Shown piece by piece: positions 26,211-35,458 of a DNA stretch of 64,000 nucleotides. The translations under genes were made by a program, and so were the position numbers. The stretch's first letter is position 1. Each line of letters starts with the position of its first letter. This DNA comes from Parvularcula sp. LCG005. Lineage in GTDB: Bacteria > Pseudomonadota > Alphaproteobacteria > Caulobacterales > Parvularculaceae. The notes under the pieces were generated by a model. That model saw only the letters and a list, made by a program, of their open reading frames with translations. It was not told the DNA's origin and made no database searches. The DNA lies in assembly GCF_032930845.1 (NCBI RefSeq), contig NZ_CP136758.1:976501-1040500 (forward strand), given 5' to 3'.

Positions 26211-26713
26211 CACGACACCGCCCCGTGATCGCCGTGAATGGCCCACAGATTGTCGTATCGGCTCATCACCGTGACGCGGCTCCACTGGCCATCCATTGTG
26301 CAGCTGCCGCCTGCCACATTGAACAGGGACGCCCCGGCCCCCGCCTGGATTGTCACCGTCTGCGTCGTGGCGGACCAGATATCAAAGATGCGACCGTCAC
26401 CAAAATTGGCCGTCGCATCCGCAGGCAGCGTCAGCGTGAAGGCGGCCGCGTTATTGGCAATTTCGATGATCTTGGGCGAGTTGTAACCCAGCGTATAGGC
26501 CGTCGTGACATTGGTTTCGATGCGGAGAAACTGCTCTCGCAGGTCCTGCTCGACCCAGTCCGCGCTCGTCGCGCCGCGCGCCGTGAAAAGTCGGCCCGTC
26601 GTCGTGTCGAGGCATTGCTGAAAAATTGAAAGCGGGGTCAGCACACCCTGCGGACTGCCGGACCGCTGAATAGGGTCCGCAATTGCCGTCAGAATAATCG
26701 CCTCATTATCCAT
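26210..26713 (-). CDS. Tail-fibre-associated protein, unknown
   Basis: 167 aa. The second half (FTLTLPADATANFGDGRIFDI...GASLFNVAGGSCTMDGQWSRVTVM) resembles a domain in the neighbouring spike protein (ITIPADADDDIPDNARFFLY...SGVSLNYVSGGGCTLARQFEGVWLW). The two genes therefore share a duplicated module. Probably an accessory virion or tail protein. Confidence 0.7.
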   Translation of the reverse strand: MDNEAIILTAIADPIQRSGSPQGVLTPLSIFQQCLDTTTGRLFTARGATSADWVEQDLREQFLRIETNVTTAYTLGYNSPKIIEIANNAAAFTLTLPADATANFGDGRIFDIWSATTQTVTIQAGAGASLFNVAGGSCTMDGQWSRVTVMSRYDNLWAIHGDHGAVS

Positions 26714-26716
26714 TGC

Positions 26717-29182
26717 TTAGCTCTCCTCTACGACGGGGAATGTATGCAGGCCGACAAATTGTGCCTGTACGTTGTAATGGGTCGACGCACCGCCCGAACC
26801 GTTGAAGATGCGGAAGGCCAGATTGCCGTTCTTGATACCCAAAAATGACCCGGAGGGGATGACCGATCCCGTCTGGTCGCGAGATATCTCACTCCAATAA
26901 ACGCTCGTCGCGCTCTTGGTTTTGTCAAAGCGCACCCGCCCTCGAACAACAGCGAAATGGGTCCCGCCCTTGCGCTGGATCGACACCATCAGCTCACCGA
27001 CAATGGACTGCCCCATGGGCATCAGCTCGAATAAAGGAGAGCCGTCGGGGATAGTGATTTCCTGCGCCTCGACCGTCCAGCCGGTCAGGCCGCCGCGGCC
27101 ATTGGTGACGCTGATCGTCGGGACCGTGTTCCAGGCATTCCATTTGGCCCGGAAATGCTGCGCACCCAGAATACCGCCATTAAGATAGCGCAGGCCGCTG
27201 GGGCCGATCGCGTAGTTGTCATGGATGGACATCGATGGCGCATTGACCCGCACCAGGGCATCGCAATCCAGCCCGATATTGTGGTGGATCGGTTTGCGTC
27301 CCGACTGGGTCCGAACGCCCAGCGCCACCTCGAAATTCTCAAAGATGTTGTTTGCGATAATCGAGTCGACCAGCCCGGGCTGCAGGCCATCCGACCCGAT
27401 CGTCTCCGCAATGCCGTAGTGGTCGGCGACGCCGCCGCCGGTGACCACATTGCCGATGAACAGGGTTTTGCTGGGGGCAATCTCCGTCCCATTGTTCTCC
27501 GCAGGGCCCGCAGTGAACTCGAAGCCGTGATTGTCGCCGACCTCACCGGTGTTGAACGCGAAAATGTGGTTGCTGGCCTCCTCCTCCATCCGCCAGAACT
27601 CGCCGTGGCGCGTGTTCACGGTAAACCGGTTGGCGATGACGCGGCCATTATGAACATTGCCAGCGAACGATCCGCGGTGCGGCAGCTCGCCAAAATTCTC
27701 ATGGAGCGTGTTGCCCAAGACGAGAATGTCGTCGATCAGCGAACCAGCCGCAGGCGAATTGAACAGCCCTGGAACTGTCCACACCTCACTAAACTCATTG
27801 AACGTCATGCGCAGCCGACGCTCGGTTGATACGGTGGTGTTTGCCTTCAGGATCACATAGCCCACATTCTGAATGCGGCACTGGTCCAGGATAAAGCCGT
27901 TGCGCTCTGTGGCCGACCCGCTGAGCGTCGTCACGCAGGCGAGGTAGTTTCGCGTCGCGGACCCTTCGCTGGTTTCCGTAACGCTCGCGTCCAGCTCAAT
28001 TTTCGCCATCTCGACGCCATAGCCCGGCGTCCAGTTGACCAGGTTCAGCGACGACACAGACAGATCCTCGTCGAGCGCGACCTTCAGATCATGCAGCCGG
28101 ACGTCATAGCTGGACGAAATGAAGTTGACGGCCCCGCTGGCGCTGCCTTCTGTCCGGCGCAGGATGCTGTTAAAGCCGCTGCCCCGCAGGTCCACAGCCT
28201 TACCGCTGGCCAGGATGCCCGCAGTGCCCGCATATTCTGCCGGAGGCAGCGCCACGCGCTTACCAGCCGCTGCGTTTACGGCGGCATTCACATCCGTCAT
28301 ACCGGGGGTACTGGATGCAAAGTCGGCAGGGACGAGAGGATCGTCCTCGGCCCGCGCCGAAATGCTGCGGCTGGTTGACGCCCCGACACGCACGAACTCT
28401 ACGTCAGCGCCGGCAGGGGCCGCGACAGCCGTCTCCCCGTCGATATTTGCTACGGCACCAGCCACAACCCAGTTGTTGGTGGCCCGCTTCCACAGCCAAA
28501 CACCCTCAAACTGACGGGCAAGGGTGCAGCCTCCGCCAGAAACATAATTCAGGCTGACGCCCGACGCAGCGCGAATGGTGTAGACCCCATCTCCCGCCGC
28601 ATACAGAAAGAATCGTGCATTATCAGGAATGTCGTCATCAGCGTCCGCCGGAATGGTGATTGTCGCAGCCGCAGAGCCGACGACCTCAATTACCCGACGT
28701 TCCGCCGTCGACAGGGTCAGCGCGGTATCTGACGACGTATTCAGACGTTTCAGGCCCGTTTCCGCCAGGACGTTGTAGCCAGCCTCCGACGACAAGCTGA
28801 CGGAGCGCAGAACAGCGGCTCGCTCTGGCGCGATCAGATCGTGCTCAAACCATTCGCTGCCCGTGTAGAAATAGACACCAAGGCCGTCCAGGTTCAGCAT
28901 GGTCCAGCCCATCACCGGCGCCAGTATTTCCCACTGACCAGTCGCCCCGTCCTGGATATAGACACCCAGCTTGCTCTCATGCCCTTCCCAGACTCCCGTG
29001 GCGGACGGGCCGATCCGATATTTGTCTCCATGGGCCGGGCTCTCTGGCGGCGTTGACAATTCGCTGGTGACGACGTGGTGCTGCAGAACGGTCTGACCCC
29101 GCTCTTTCAGCCCACCAATAAAATCGGCTGGGCGCTTGGCCAGCCCGCCCTCGAGGGCGAGGGGTGTTTTGTCGATAATCAT
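26717..29182 (-). CDS. Tail spike with DUF2793-like adaptor and right-handed beta-helix
   Basis: 821 aa. The N-terminal region (about 40-115) has the GDKYRIGPSATGVW...LGVYIQDGATGQWE pattern of DUF2793-like phage tail modules. A shared small domain follows (about 160-240). The large central part (about 300-680) has repeated short beta-strands with Asn turns (GNVVTGGG, NIFENFE, NYLACV), like a pectate-lyase-type beta-helix. The C-terminus is a separate beta domain. The ATG at 29182 follows GGAAGG; the TTG at 29191 lies too close to that site. Likely binds or cuts host surface polysaccharide. Confidence 0.8.
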   Translation of the reverse strand: MIIDKTPLALEGGLAKRPADFIGGLKERGQTVLQHHVVTSELSTPPESPAHGDKYRIGPSATGVWEGHESKLGVYIQDGATGQWEILAPVMGWTMLNLDGLGVYFYTGSEWFEHDLIAPERAAVLRSVSLSSEAGYNVLAETGLKRLNTSSDTALTLSTAERRVIEVVGSAAATITIPADADDDIPDNARFFLYAAGDGVYTIRAASGVSLNYVSGGGCTLARQFEGVWLWKRATNNWVVAGAVANIDGETAVAAPAGADVEFVRVGASTSRSISARAEDDPLVPADFASSTPGMTDVNAAVNAAAGKRVALPPAEYAGTAGILASGKAVDLRGSGFNSILRRTEGSASGAVNFISSSYDVRLHDLKVALDEDLSVSSLNLVNWTPGYGVEMAKIELDASVTETSEGSATRNYLACVTTLSGSATERNGFILDQCRIQNVGYVILKANTTVSTERRLRMTFNEFSEVWTVPGLFNSPAAGSLIDDILVLGNTLHENFGELPHRGSFAGNVHNGRVIANRFTVNTRHGEFWRMEEEASNHIFAFNTGEVGDNHGFEFTAGPAENNGTEIAPSKTLFIGNVVTGGGVADHYGIAETIGSDGLQPGLVDSIIANNIFENFEVALGVRTQSGRKPIHHNIGLDCDALVRVNAPSMSIHDNYAIGPSGLRYLNGGILGAQHFRAKWNAWNTVPTISVTNGRGGLTGWTVEAQEITIPDGSPLFELMPMGQSIVGELMVSIQRKGGTHFAVVRGRVRFDKTKSATSVYWSEISRDQTGSVIPSGSFLGIKNGNLAFRIFNGSGGASTHYNVQAQFVGLHTFPVVEES

Positions 29183-29187
29183 AGCGG

Positions 29188-29745
29188 TCAACCTTCCCAG
29201 ACGACCAGATCGCCAGTGACGTCGTCACCGGTGGACTGAATGATTTGCAGAACAGGACCAGCGCCCGCCACATGCGACACGCCCCCGATGGCCTCATCCG
29301 TAAACCGGACAATGTCGGTGGGCGGCTGATCACTCTCTTCGCCAGTCAGGGGGCCGGTCATGATCGACCAGCGCAGACGGTGCGCCCCATCAGACGAGAC
29401 AAACGACGCTTGCAGGCGTTTCAGCGGCAGGGCGCTCACATCGATCACGTCGAAGGCGGTTTCGTTTTCCAGCGTCACGCTGTCCCGACGCAGCACCGTG
29501 CTTCGACGCAGCTCAAGCCAGGATGCAGGAGACATGGCCCGCAGCGCATAGACCTGACCCGTTGACTGGATGTAGACCTGCATGCCAAGGCGCTGCTTGG
29601 TCGCCGGGAGCGCGGCTAACGCCGCCGCATCGGCAACCGAATGTAGCCCCCCCCGAATATCCTCCGCATCCATCAGGGCGAAAGTGTCCGCATCATCGGG
29701 GGTCACGAGTTTCGTCGGCATGCGAATGCCATTGCGTGCAGCCAT
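29188..29745 (-). CDS. Tail-fibre-associated protein, unknown
   Basis: 185 aa. A short module (VADAAALAALPATKQRLGMQVYIQSTGQVYAL) resembles adaptor segments of tail fibres, followed by a beta-rich C-terminal half. It lies between two DUF2793-like genes in the tail-fibre cluster. Probably structural. Confidence 0.65.
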   Translation of the reverse strand: MAARNGIRMPTKLVTPDDADTFALMDAEDIRGGLHSVADAAALAALPATKQRLGMQVYIQSTGQVYALRAMSPASWLELRRSTVLRRDSVTLENETAFDVIDVSALPLKRLQASFVSSDGAHRLRWSIMTGPLTGEESDQPPTDIVRFTDEAIGGVSHVAGAGPVLQIIQSTGDDVTGDLVVWEG

Positions 29746-29748
29746 CGC

Positions 29749-31470
29749 TTATCTCCACTCCACCTCAACGGACGCGCCGTTCTGGATTTGATTGTACCGG
29801 GCGACGTAATAATCCTCCGTCCGCCCCTCGGCTGTGGTGTGCGACACGGTTGCAACGGTCAGGTCGCTGACCTCAAACCCGTTGGCAAAGGCACGCGGTG
29901 AACCAAAGGCCACGGGCACAGCAATGTACGGATACCGCCCGCCGGTACAGTCATAGGTGACCGTCTTGTCGTTATCGGCACTGAACTCTGACGCCAGAGC
30001 GTTAATCTGTGTGCTGGTCAGACTGGTCTCAGCCGACGGGCCGTAATAGATGCGCTGACCAAATGACAGGGTGGCCGTATCAGTGACAGTCGTGCCGCCC
30101 GCAATACCGTTATCGATATCGGTGACCTCGACCTCGAACACAGTATCCTCTGTGTAGGGACCAGTAAACGTATGCGTCCGGTCGGTCGACGCCTTGGTGA
30201 CCCAAGCCCCCGACGCAGCGCGCACGCGGATCGTATCGACCGCATTACCGCCTGAAATGGTCCAGTTGATCGTGAGCGTAGAAACAGAGGCACCGCTGGC
30301 CTGAGCCCCACCTTGGATGGTCACATTGACGGTCGGCGCGACATAGTTTGCGGCCACGTCGTCCGCGCGGCTGTCACCAAGGCCGCCGCCAATAATGCGG
30401 ATCACGTCATCACTGATATCACGTTCCAGCAGCAGCGGCGTGTTGGACAGCGCTTTCAGGACATAATTGATCCCGGCGGGCAAGCTGAAGGCGACTGCGC
30501 CGGGCGTATCCCCCACGTCATCTACATTATGGACAAGGGTGATATCCACCGTATCAGGATAAAGCAGGCGCTGCGACCCCGGCTCCATCCCCACCAGGGC
30601 CTCCAGATCATCATGTCCGGTGGACGGCAGAATGCGGTATTTGCCGCGTACATCGGGCCGCGTTGAGCCCGACGTCAGGCGCGACTTGGCCACATTGGCG
30701 GACCGCTCCCAGCGCCAGACCTCGTCACTGGCATCGTACCTGAAAAACGCCTTGGTATCCCGGTCATAGACCGTGAACCCGTCCGGCATCAGGCGGTTGC
30801 GCCAGGCTTCCCCGTCCCACCAGACCAGCTCGTTCGGCGCAAAATCCTCCCAGCCATCGCCATAATCTTCCTCCGGGCGGGCGGGCAGAAGATAGGTGTC
30901 GCCAACGGCAGGGGATGATGTCGGGGCGGTCCGGGTCTGATTCTGAATGACGGCATGAGTGACTGAAAGCCGTCCGTATTCGGACACCGGCTTGATGAAC
31001 GAGACGCGGTCCGACAGGTCCGTCGGCAGCGCCGCCGCATCGACCGCCACGGGCGCGGCCTTCTCGACAAAGTCAAGCACCCAAGCGCCGCTTTCCGTCC
31101 AGGCCAGCCCGTCCTTGTTGAACAGGGGACGGACGATGCCAGCATCGAAGTCGGTTTCCCCGGACTGGCCCGGGTCCCATTTCATCACCCGCGCGGCCCG
31201 ATCACCGGCATTGTCAAGGCCCAACAGGCGCACCCGCCCGCCGGGCAGAATATCATGCAGGTCAGGCTTGATGTTCTGCAGGGCCTGCAGGTTCTCGACC
31301 GGCGTGTGAACCTCGCCGTAAAGCGCGGGCACAATTTTCAGCCGACCGTTGATCTTGTAGGCCGCGCGGTCAAAATCCAGCGCCATGCCAAAACAGCGAT
31401 CGGGCAGCTTGGTCAGAAACTGGAACAGCGTTCCGGCGGTCTTCTGCCGCAGATTGGCTTTGCTGGACAT
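29749..31470 (-). CDS. Tail-fibre protein with DUF2793-like module and Ig/FN3-like C-terminus
   Basis: 573 aa. The central part (TAPTSSPAVGDTYLLPARPE...NELVWWDGEAWRNRLMPDG) fits a DUF2793-like module near residues 175-240. A C-terminal Ig- or fibronectin-like region follows (STLTINWTISGGNAVDTIRV...HTFTGPYTEDTVFEVEV). The N-terminus is likely the attachment part. Probably a component of the adsorption apparatus. Confidence 0.75.
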   Translation of the reverse strand: MSSKANLRQKTAGTLFQFLTKLPDRCFGMALDFDRAAYKINGRLKIVPALYGEVHTPVENLQALQNIKPDLHDILPGGRVRLLGLDNAGDRAARVMKWDPGQSGETDFDAGIVRPLFNKDGLAWTESGAWVLDFVEKAAPVAVDAAALPTDLSDRVSFIKPVSEYGRLSVTHAVIQNQTRTAPTSSPAVGDTYLLPARPEEDYGDGWEDFAPNELVWWDGEAWRNRLMPDGFTVYDRDTKAFFRYDASDEVWRWERSANVAKSRLTSGSTRPDVRGKYRILPSTGHDDLEALVGMEPGSQRLLYPDTVDITLVHNVDDVGDTPGAVAFSLPAGINYVLKALSNTPLLLERDISDDVIRIIGGGLGDSRADDVAANYVAPTVNVTIQGGAQASGASVSTLTINWTISGGNAVDTIRVRAASGAWVTKASTDRTHTFTGPYTEDTVFEVEVTDIDNGIAGGTTVTDTATLSFGQRIYYGPSAETSLTSTQINALASEFSADNDKTVTYDCTGGRYPYIAVPVAFGSPRAFANGFEVSDLTVATVSHTTAEGRTEDYYVARYNQIQNGASVEVEWR

Positions 31471-31661
31471 TAGCTTATCAGCCCTTCATCTTCGATATTA
31501 AGGGGGACAGGGACGATCTTGCCGCCGCAGCAGCCACCCACTCGGCGCGTGCCCTGGTCAACGGAATCCTCGACTTCAATCAGAAGGCGGGGGGCGCAGA
31601 TCGACCCCTCATCCTCGATCACATCAAACATATGGGGATCGGTGCGAAAGGCTCGGGTCAT
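31470..31661 (-). CDS. Small tail-cluster protein, unknown
   Basis: 63 aa with a VGGCCGGK motif. It overlaps the tail-fibre gene upstream by 4 bp (ATGA) and the downstream gene by 1 bp, which supports translation. No domain recognised. Confidence 0.6.
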   Translation of the reverse strand: MTRAFRTDPHMFDVIEDEGSICAPRLLIEVEDSVDQGTRRVGGCCGGKIVPVPLNIEDEGLIS

Positions 31662-32848
31662 ACGATCTGACCCTCGTCATAGACTTTTAGCGCCGTAGTC
31701 GGATAAATATACAGCGGCCCGTCCTCGAACAGGATCCAGGCCGTTTCATCGTACACATATTGCACGCCGGGCTCATCGGCGACGGTGATCCGCTCGATAT
31801 CGTCCGGGGGCGTGAACAGCCATTGGGCGGTATCGCCGCCCTCGGGGATTGCCCATTCTGCAAACTGATAATCGGCCCCGGTCCAGTCGCCTGTTGCGCC
31901 TGCGCCCGGAATGTGCCGGTCGCCGATCTCGGGCGTTTCTGGCGGGACAGTCTCGCCAAAGGTCAGGACTTCGCCGCGATCCGCAACCGGTCGCTCCGTC
32001 GGCGGATCAAACACCCCCTCATCTTCGGACAGAAGATCGTAGGTGTCGACCGGCCATTCGTCCTCATAAAGGCCCGCCGTATGGGCCAGGCCCGCCAGAC
32101 CATCGCGGACCAGCGACTGGTTGATCAGGGCGTCCAGCGGCCCGGCATCGCTGGCCAGCTGGGTCAGCATCAGCCGGTCATCGGCCAGGCACATCAGGGC
32201 ATCAAGCGTGTTGATCTCGCCCAACGCCGCCAGCTCCTCGGCAAGGGGGGCCAGCGCCTCCACATCGTCCAGCTGGGCATGGATGTTCAGAAGGGGGACC
32301 AGCTGCGAGGCGAGGGCCAGGAACTGGCTCACATTGCGCGCGATCGGCTCCATGTCAGCGACGCGCAGGGGCAGGGCGACCTGCCTGCCGTCATCGCTGA
32401 ACCCCATCATCCGCCCGGCGCGCAGGGCGGCGGCAGGCAGGTCCAGCGGGCGGTCATATTCCTCAGGGGGCAGTTTGACGCCCCGGTCCGCCAGCACCGC
32501 CACGTCCTGGACAATCGCCATCAGGCGGTCGACAGCGTCCTGGGCGGGCAGGGCAAGACCGCGCTTGGCATCCCGCAGATTGACCGGCTGGGTCCGGTCA
32601 CTGGCCCGGCTGACAATGGCGCGGGTCCCGTCCTGATAGTCGCCGATAAATTCGATCTCAGCGCCAACGCCAGTGACGTTGCGAATGATATAATCGATCG
32701 ACGGCTGCAGGTCGGTGCGCGTGCCGTCACCGGCCACATGCTCAATAATCAAATCCGTGGCCAGGGCCGCACGGTGGGGATAGTCGAAGACGGTCACGCC
32801 GTCCTCGAACGTATATTCAACCGGAACGGCGATATCGGTCAGGGCCAT
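31658..32848 (-). CDS. Tail fibre with T7 gp17-like N-terminus
   Basis: 396 aa. The N-terminus VPVEYTFEDGVTVFDYPHRA...DYIIRN...VSRASDRTQPVNLRD matches the virion-attachment region of T7-type tail fibres. It is followed by a helical middle part and a C-terminal DUF2793-like module (PPETPEIGDRHIPGAGATGDW). First gene of the tail-fibre cluster downstream of the internal virion proteins. It likely tethers the other fibre proteins to the virion. Confidence 0.8.
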   Translation of the reverse strand: MALTDIAVPVEYTFEDGVTVFDYPHRAALATDLIIEHVAGDGTRTDLQPSIDYIIRNVTGVGAEIEFIGDYQDGTRAIVSRASDRTQPVNLRDAKRGLALPAQDAVDRLMAIVQDVAVLADRGVKLPPEEYDRPLDLPAAALRAGRMMGFSDDGRQVALPLRVADMEPIARNVSQFLALASQLVPLLNIHAQLDDVEALAPLAEELAALGEINTLDALMCLADDRLMLTQLASDAGPLDALINQSLVRDGLAGLAHTAGLYEDEWPVDTYDLLSEDEGVFDPPTERPVADRGEVLTFGETVPPETPEIGDRHIPGAGATGDWTGADYQFAEWAIPEGGDTAQWLFTPPDDIERITVADEPGVQYVYDETAWILFEDGPLYIYPTTALKVYDEGQIV

Positions 32849-32913
32849 GAGACCGGCTTAGGGTCGCGCCCCCTATGGGGGACAAAGCCCGCGCCCCCGG
32901 CTGGGGACAGCCC

Positions 32914-35457
32914 CTATTCGACGGCCTCGGACGGCGGCACGATAAAGCGCTGGCCGCGCTCCCGCTCGATCCGCCGCTCGTACCGGCGCAGATAGCCGGG
33001 GCTCGCCCATTCCTGCATCTGGTACACCACCAGGTAATCCAGCGCCGCCCGCGTGTAGAAAAGATTGATCCCGGGCGTATTGCGCAACAGGAGCTGTATG
33101 GCATCCCCCGGCACGTCTGCCGGATTGGTGCGGGCCGTGGTCAGAAGCCGCGCCGCTGCATCCACCTCGCCAAAGATCGGCCCCGCCGCCGTGGCCAGCA
33201 CCCCGCCGCCAAACCGGTTGTAATCAGCAAACAGGAAGTCGCCAAAGATCCCCATGCCGCCACCCTGCAGCATACTGGCCATGACGGTATCGCCGCGCAC
33301 GCGGCCCTCATCATCCAGAAGGGGTCGGGGGGTCAGGCCCTTGGTGATCTGCTTGGATTGCAGGGACGCAAAGCCCAATATCGTTGACATAACGATCAGA
33401 TGGGTAGCGCCCGCCATCGGGCTGACGCCGGGCGTCCCGCGAAGGGCCGGGGCGACATGGCGGGAAATGACGGTCACGGGAAAGCTCTTGAATTGCAGGA
33501 ACGCCCGCAACGCCTCACCGGCCAGCGTGCCCGGCGGATAGCCCCAGCGCAGGCGGGCATTCTCGCGGGCCCGGGGCTCGGTCTGGGCCGTGGCCACCAG
33601 GTCGGTGAAATAGGCATTGATGTTCCGGCGCAGCAGGTCACGGCGGTCCCGAATGGCGCCGGGCTTGGCATCCTCTTTCAGGCCAAAGGCCGCGATGATC
33701 TCCGTGTCATCCAACTCGTCGGCAATCTGGGGCAGGATATAGGTATCATCCCCCATCTGTCGGGCATGGGCGCGCAGCGCGTCCCATTGCGCTGCGTCCA
33801 GGCCGTAACGGGACAGCTGCCCCCTTGTGGCCTTGTCCAGCTGGTCAAAGGTGCGCCCGGCGTTCTGCCCCAGATGCGCGGACAGCATGGCCCCGACACC
33901 CCGGCGGTTGCCCTCGGCCCACATCGAAAACCCGTTCAGCTTGTAGAAAAAGCTCTGCAGCCACGCCGCCTTGCCCGCCGATCCGTCGGTTGCGGCATAG
34001 CGCGACGTGATGTCGCCGATCGACTGCCGCGCGCCAACACCCAACAGGGCGGCGGCCTGCTTGGCGTCCTCGCCCTGCAGGCGCGAAATGCCGGACAGGG
34101 TGCCCTTATAGCCGTCCAGCAGGTTGACCCCGGCGCGCTGCATCGTGCTCGTTGCATTGGCCATGTCGGGCAGGGCGGACAGGACCATGCCGCCCAGCTT
34201 GGACAGCACCTGGCTCAGGCGCAGCCAGCGCCCGACCGTCGCAAACCGGATCGAATGGGCCGAATTGGCAAGACCGGTCAGCTCGTCAAATTCCGCCTGC
34301 CGCAACAGGGACGAGGCACGATTGCGCACGGACGGACTTTCCGCACCTTCCATCACGCGCCCGAGATGGGCCTGCCATGCGGCTTCCGGGGATGGACCCC
34401 AGGCGCGCATCAGCACGGTATTGTCTGCCGCGCGGGTGATATGCGCCACGGCGGCCTGCATGAAATTCCCCTGCCCATACGCCTTGTGATAGGTGTACCA
34501 GTCCTGGCTGGTCCGGAAATGCAGCTGGCGGCGCGCGCTGACCTTGCGGGCCAGTGATCCGGGCGGGCGAAACCCGTCCAGGTCATTGGCCCCGACAATG
34601 CGCTCATGCTGGCCGGTGACAATGTCCATCCACACATCGCGCAGGAAGGCGTCGGGATCATCCACCTCGCCAAAGGTGCGGGCCTCGTCCAGCAACGGGC
34701 GGATCGTGTCGCGCCATTGGACGAAGGCGGCTTCCTCGCGGGCCAGCCGCTCACCCTTGCGCAGGGCTGACCCCTGCCAGAACCCGCCCGCCACTTTCAG
34801 CCGGTCATGGCTCTGGCGAATGATATAACCCTTTTCCTTGGCAATGAATGCGCCCTGGTCGTTCTGACGGCGGCGCGTCTCATCGATCAGGTCGCCAATA
34901 ATCTCCGCCGCGTCGCGGGCGCGGGCATTGCCGGTCGGGCGCTCATTGGCCCCGTTGCGGATCGCCATTTCCGTGACCACGGCGCGCTCGAACGGCTCAT
35001 CGATCCGGCCCCAGAAATTGAAAAAGAACGGCTCAAGCCCGGCTTTTTTGATGCGGCTGTCCAGGTTCTGCAGCAGGTCGGTGCGCTCGGCCTGTTGCAG
35101 GGCGTCGACACTGGCCCCCGATCCATAGCCGTCCTTTTCCTCGCCCACGTTAAAGACGCGCGTGGCATCCGCCATGTCGCCGCGTCCCGACTGGACATAG
35201 TCGCGCATGAACCCCTCGCGGCGCTGCCGCGCCAGCAGGGCAAACCGCGCCATGCGTTTCTTGGCCAGCTGTTCCAGCACTTCCTCTGCCGTCAGGTCCC
35301 GGGCCGCGTCTTTCAGGCTCTGCTCTGCGGTGCGCCGTTTATTGGCCTGGGCCCGGCGGGTCAGCTGCTCGATGATCTCATCAGCTTCATCATCCGACAT
35401 ATCGCCGCCGACCTGGCGGACAGCATCGCGGACGGCCTTTGCGCATGGATTGGCCAT
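32914..35457 (-). CDS. Large internal virion protein
   Basis: 847 aa, largely helical, in the position of the T7-type internal core proteins (gp14-16) between the tail tubes and tail fibre. No lysozyme or transglycosylase motif was recognised. The C-terminal third has hydrophobic stretches (THLIVMSTILGFASLQS). Such proteins are ejected to form a channel across the host envelope; that role is inferred from position and size. Its stop is 65 bp before the tail-fibre start. Confidence 0.8.
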   Translation of the reverse strand: MANPCAKAVRDAVRQVGGDMSDDEADEIIEQLTRRAQANKRRTAEQSLKDAARDLTAEEVLEQLAKKRMARFALLARQRREGFMRDYVQSGRGDMADATRVFNVGEEKDGYGSGASVDALQQAERTDLLQNLDSRIKKAGLEPFFFNFWGRIDEPFERAVVTEMAIRNGANERPTGNARARDAAEIIGDLIDETRRRQNDQGAFIAKEKGYIIRQSHDRLKVAGGFWQGSALRKGERLAREEAAFVQWRDTIRPLLDEARTFGEVDDPDAFLRDVWMDIVTGQHERIVGANDLDGFRPPGSLARKVSARRQLHFRTSQDWYTYHKAYGQGNFMQAAVAHITRAADNTVLMRAWGPSPEAAWQAHLGRVMEGAESPSVRNRASSLLRQAEFDELTGLANSAHSIRFATVGRWLRLSQVLSKLGGMVLSALPDMANATSTMQRAGVNLLDGYKGTLSGISRLQGEDAKQAAALLGVGARQSIGDITSRYAATDGSAGKAAWLQSFFYKLNGFSMWAEGNRRGVGAMLSAHLGQNAGRTFDQLDKATRGQLSRYGLDAAQWDALRAHARQMGDDTYILPQIADELDDTEIIAAFGLKEDAKPGAIRDRRDLLRRNINAYFTDLVATAQTEPRARENARLRWGYPPGTLAGEALRAFLQFKSFPVTVISRHVAPALRGTPGVSPMAGATHLIVMSTILGFASLQSKQITKGLTPRPLLDDEGRVRGDTVMASMLQGGGMGIFGDFLFADYNRFGGGVLATAAGPIFGEVDAAARLLTTARTNPADVPGDAIQLLLRNTPGINLFYTRAALDYLVVYQMQEWASPGYLRRYERRIERERGQRFIVPPSEAVE

Positions 35458-35458
35458 G

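Noticed and set aside
31760-32995. 411-codon plus-strand frame opposite the tail-fibre gene
   Set aside because: Mirror frame of the T7 gp17-like tail fibre; breaks the otherwise uniform strand order and shows no motif.
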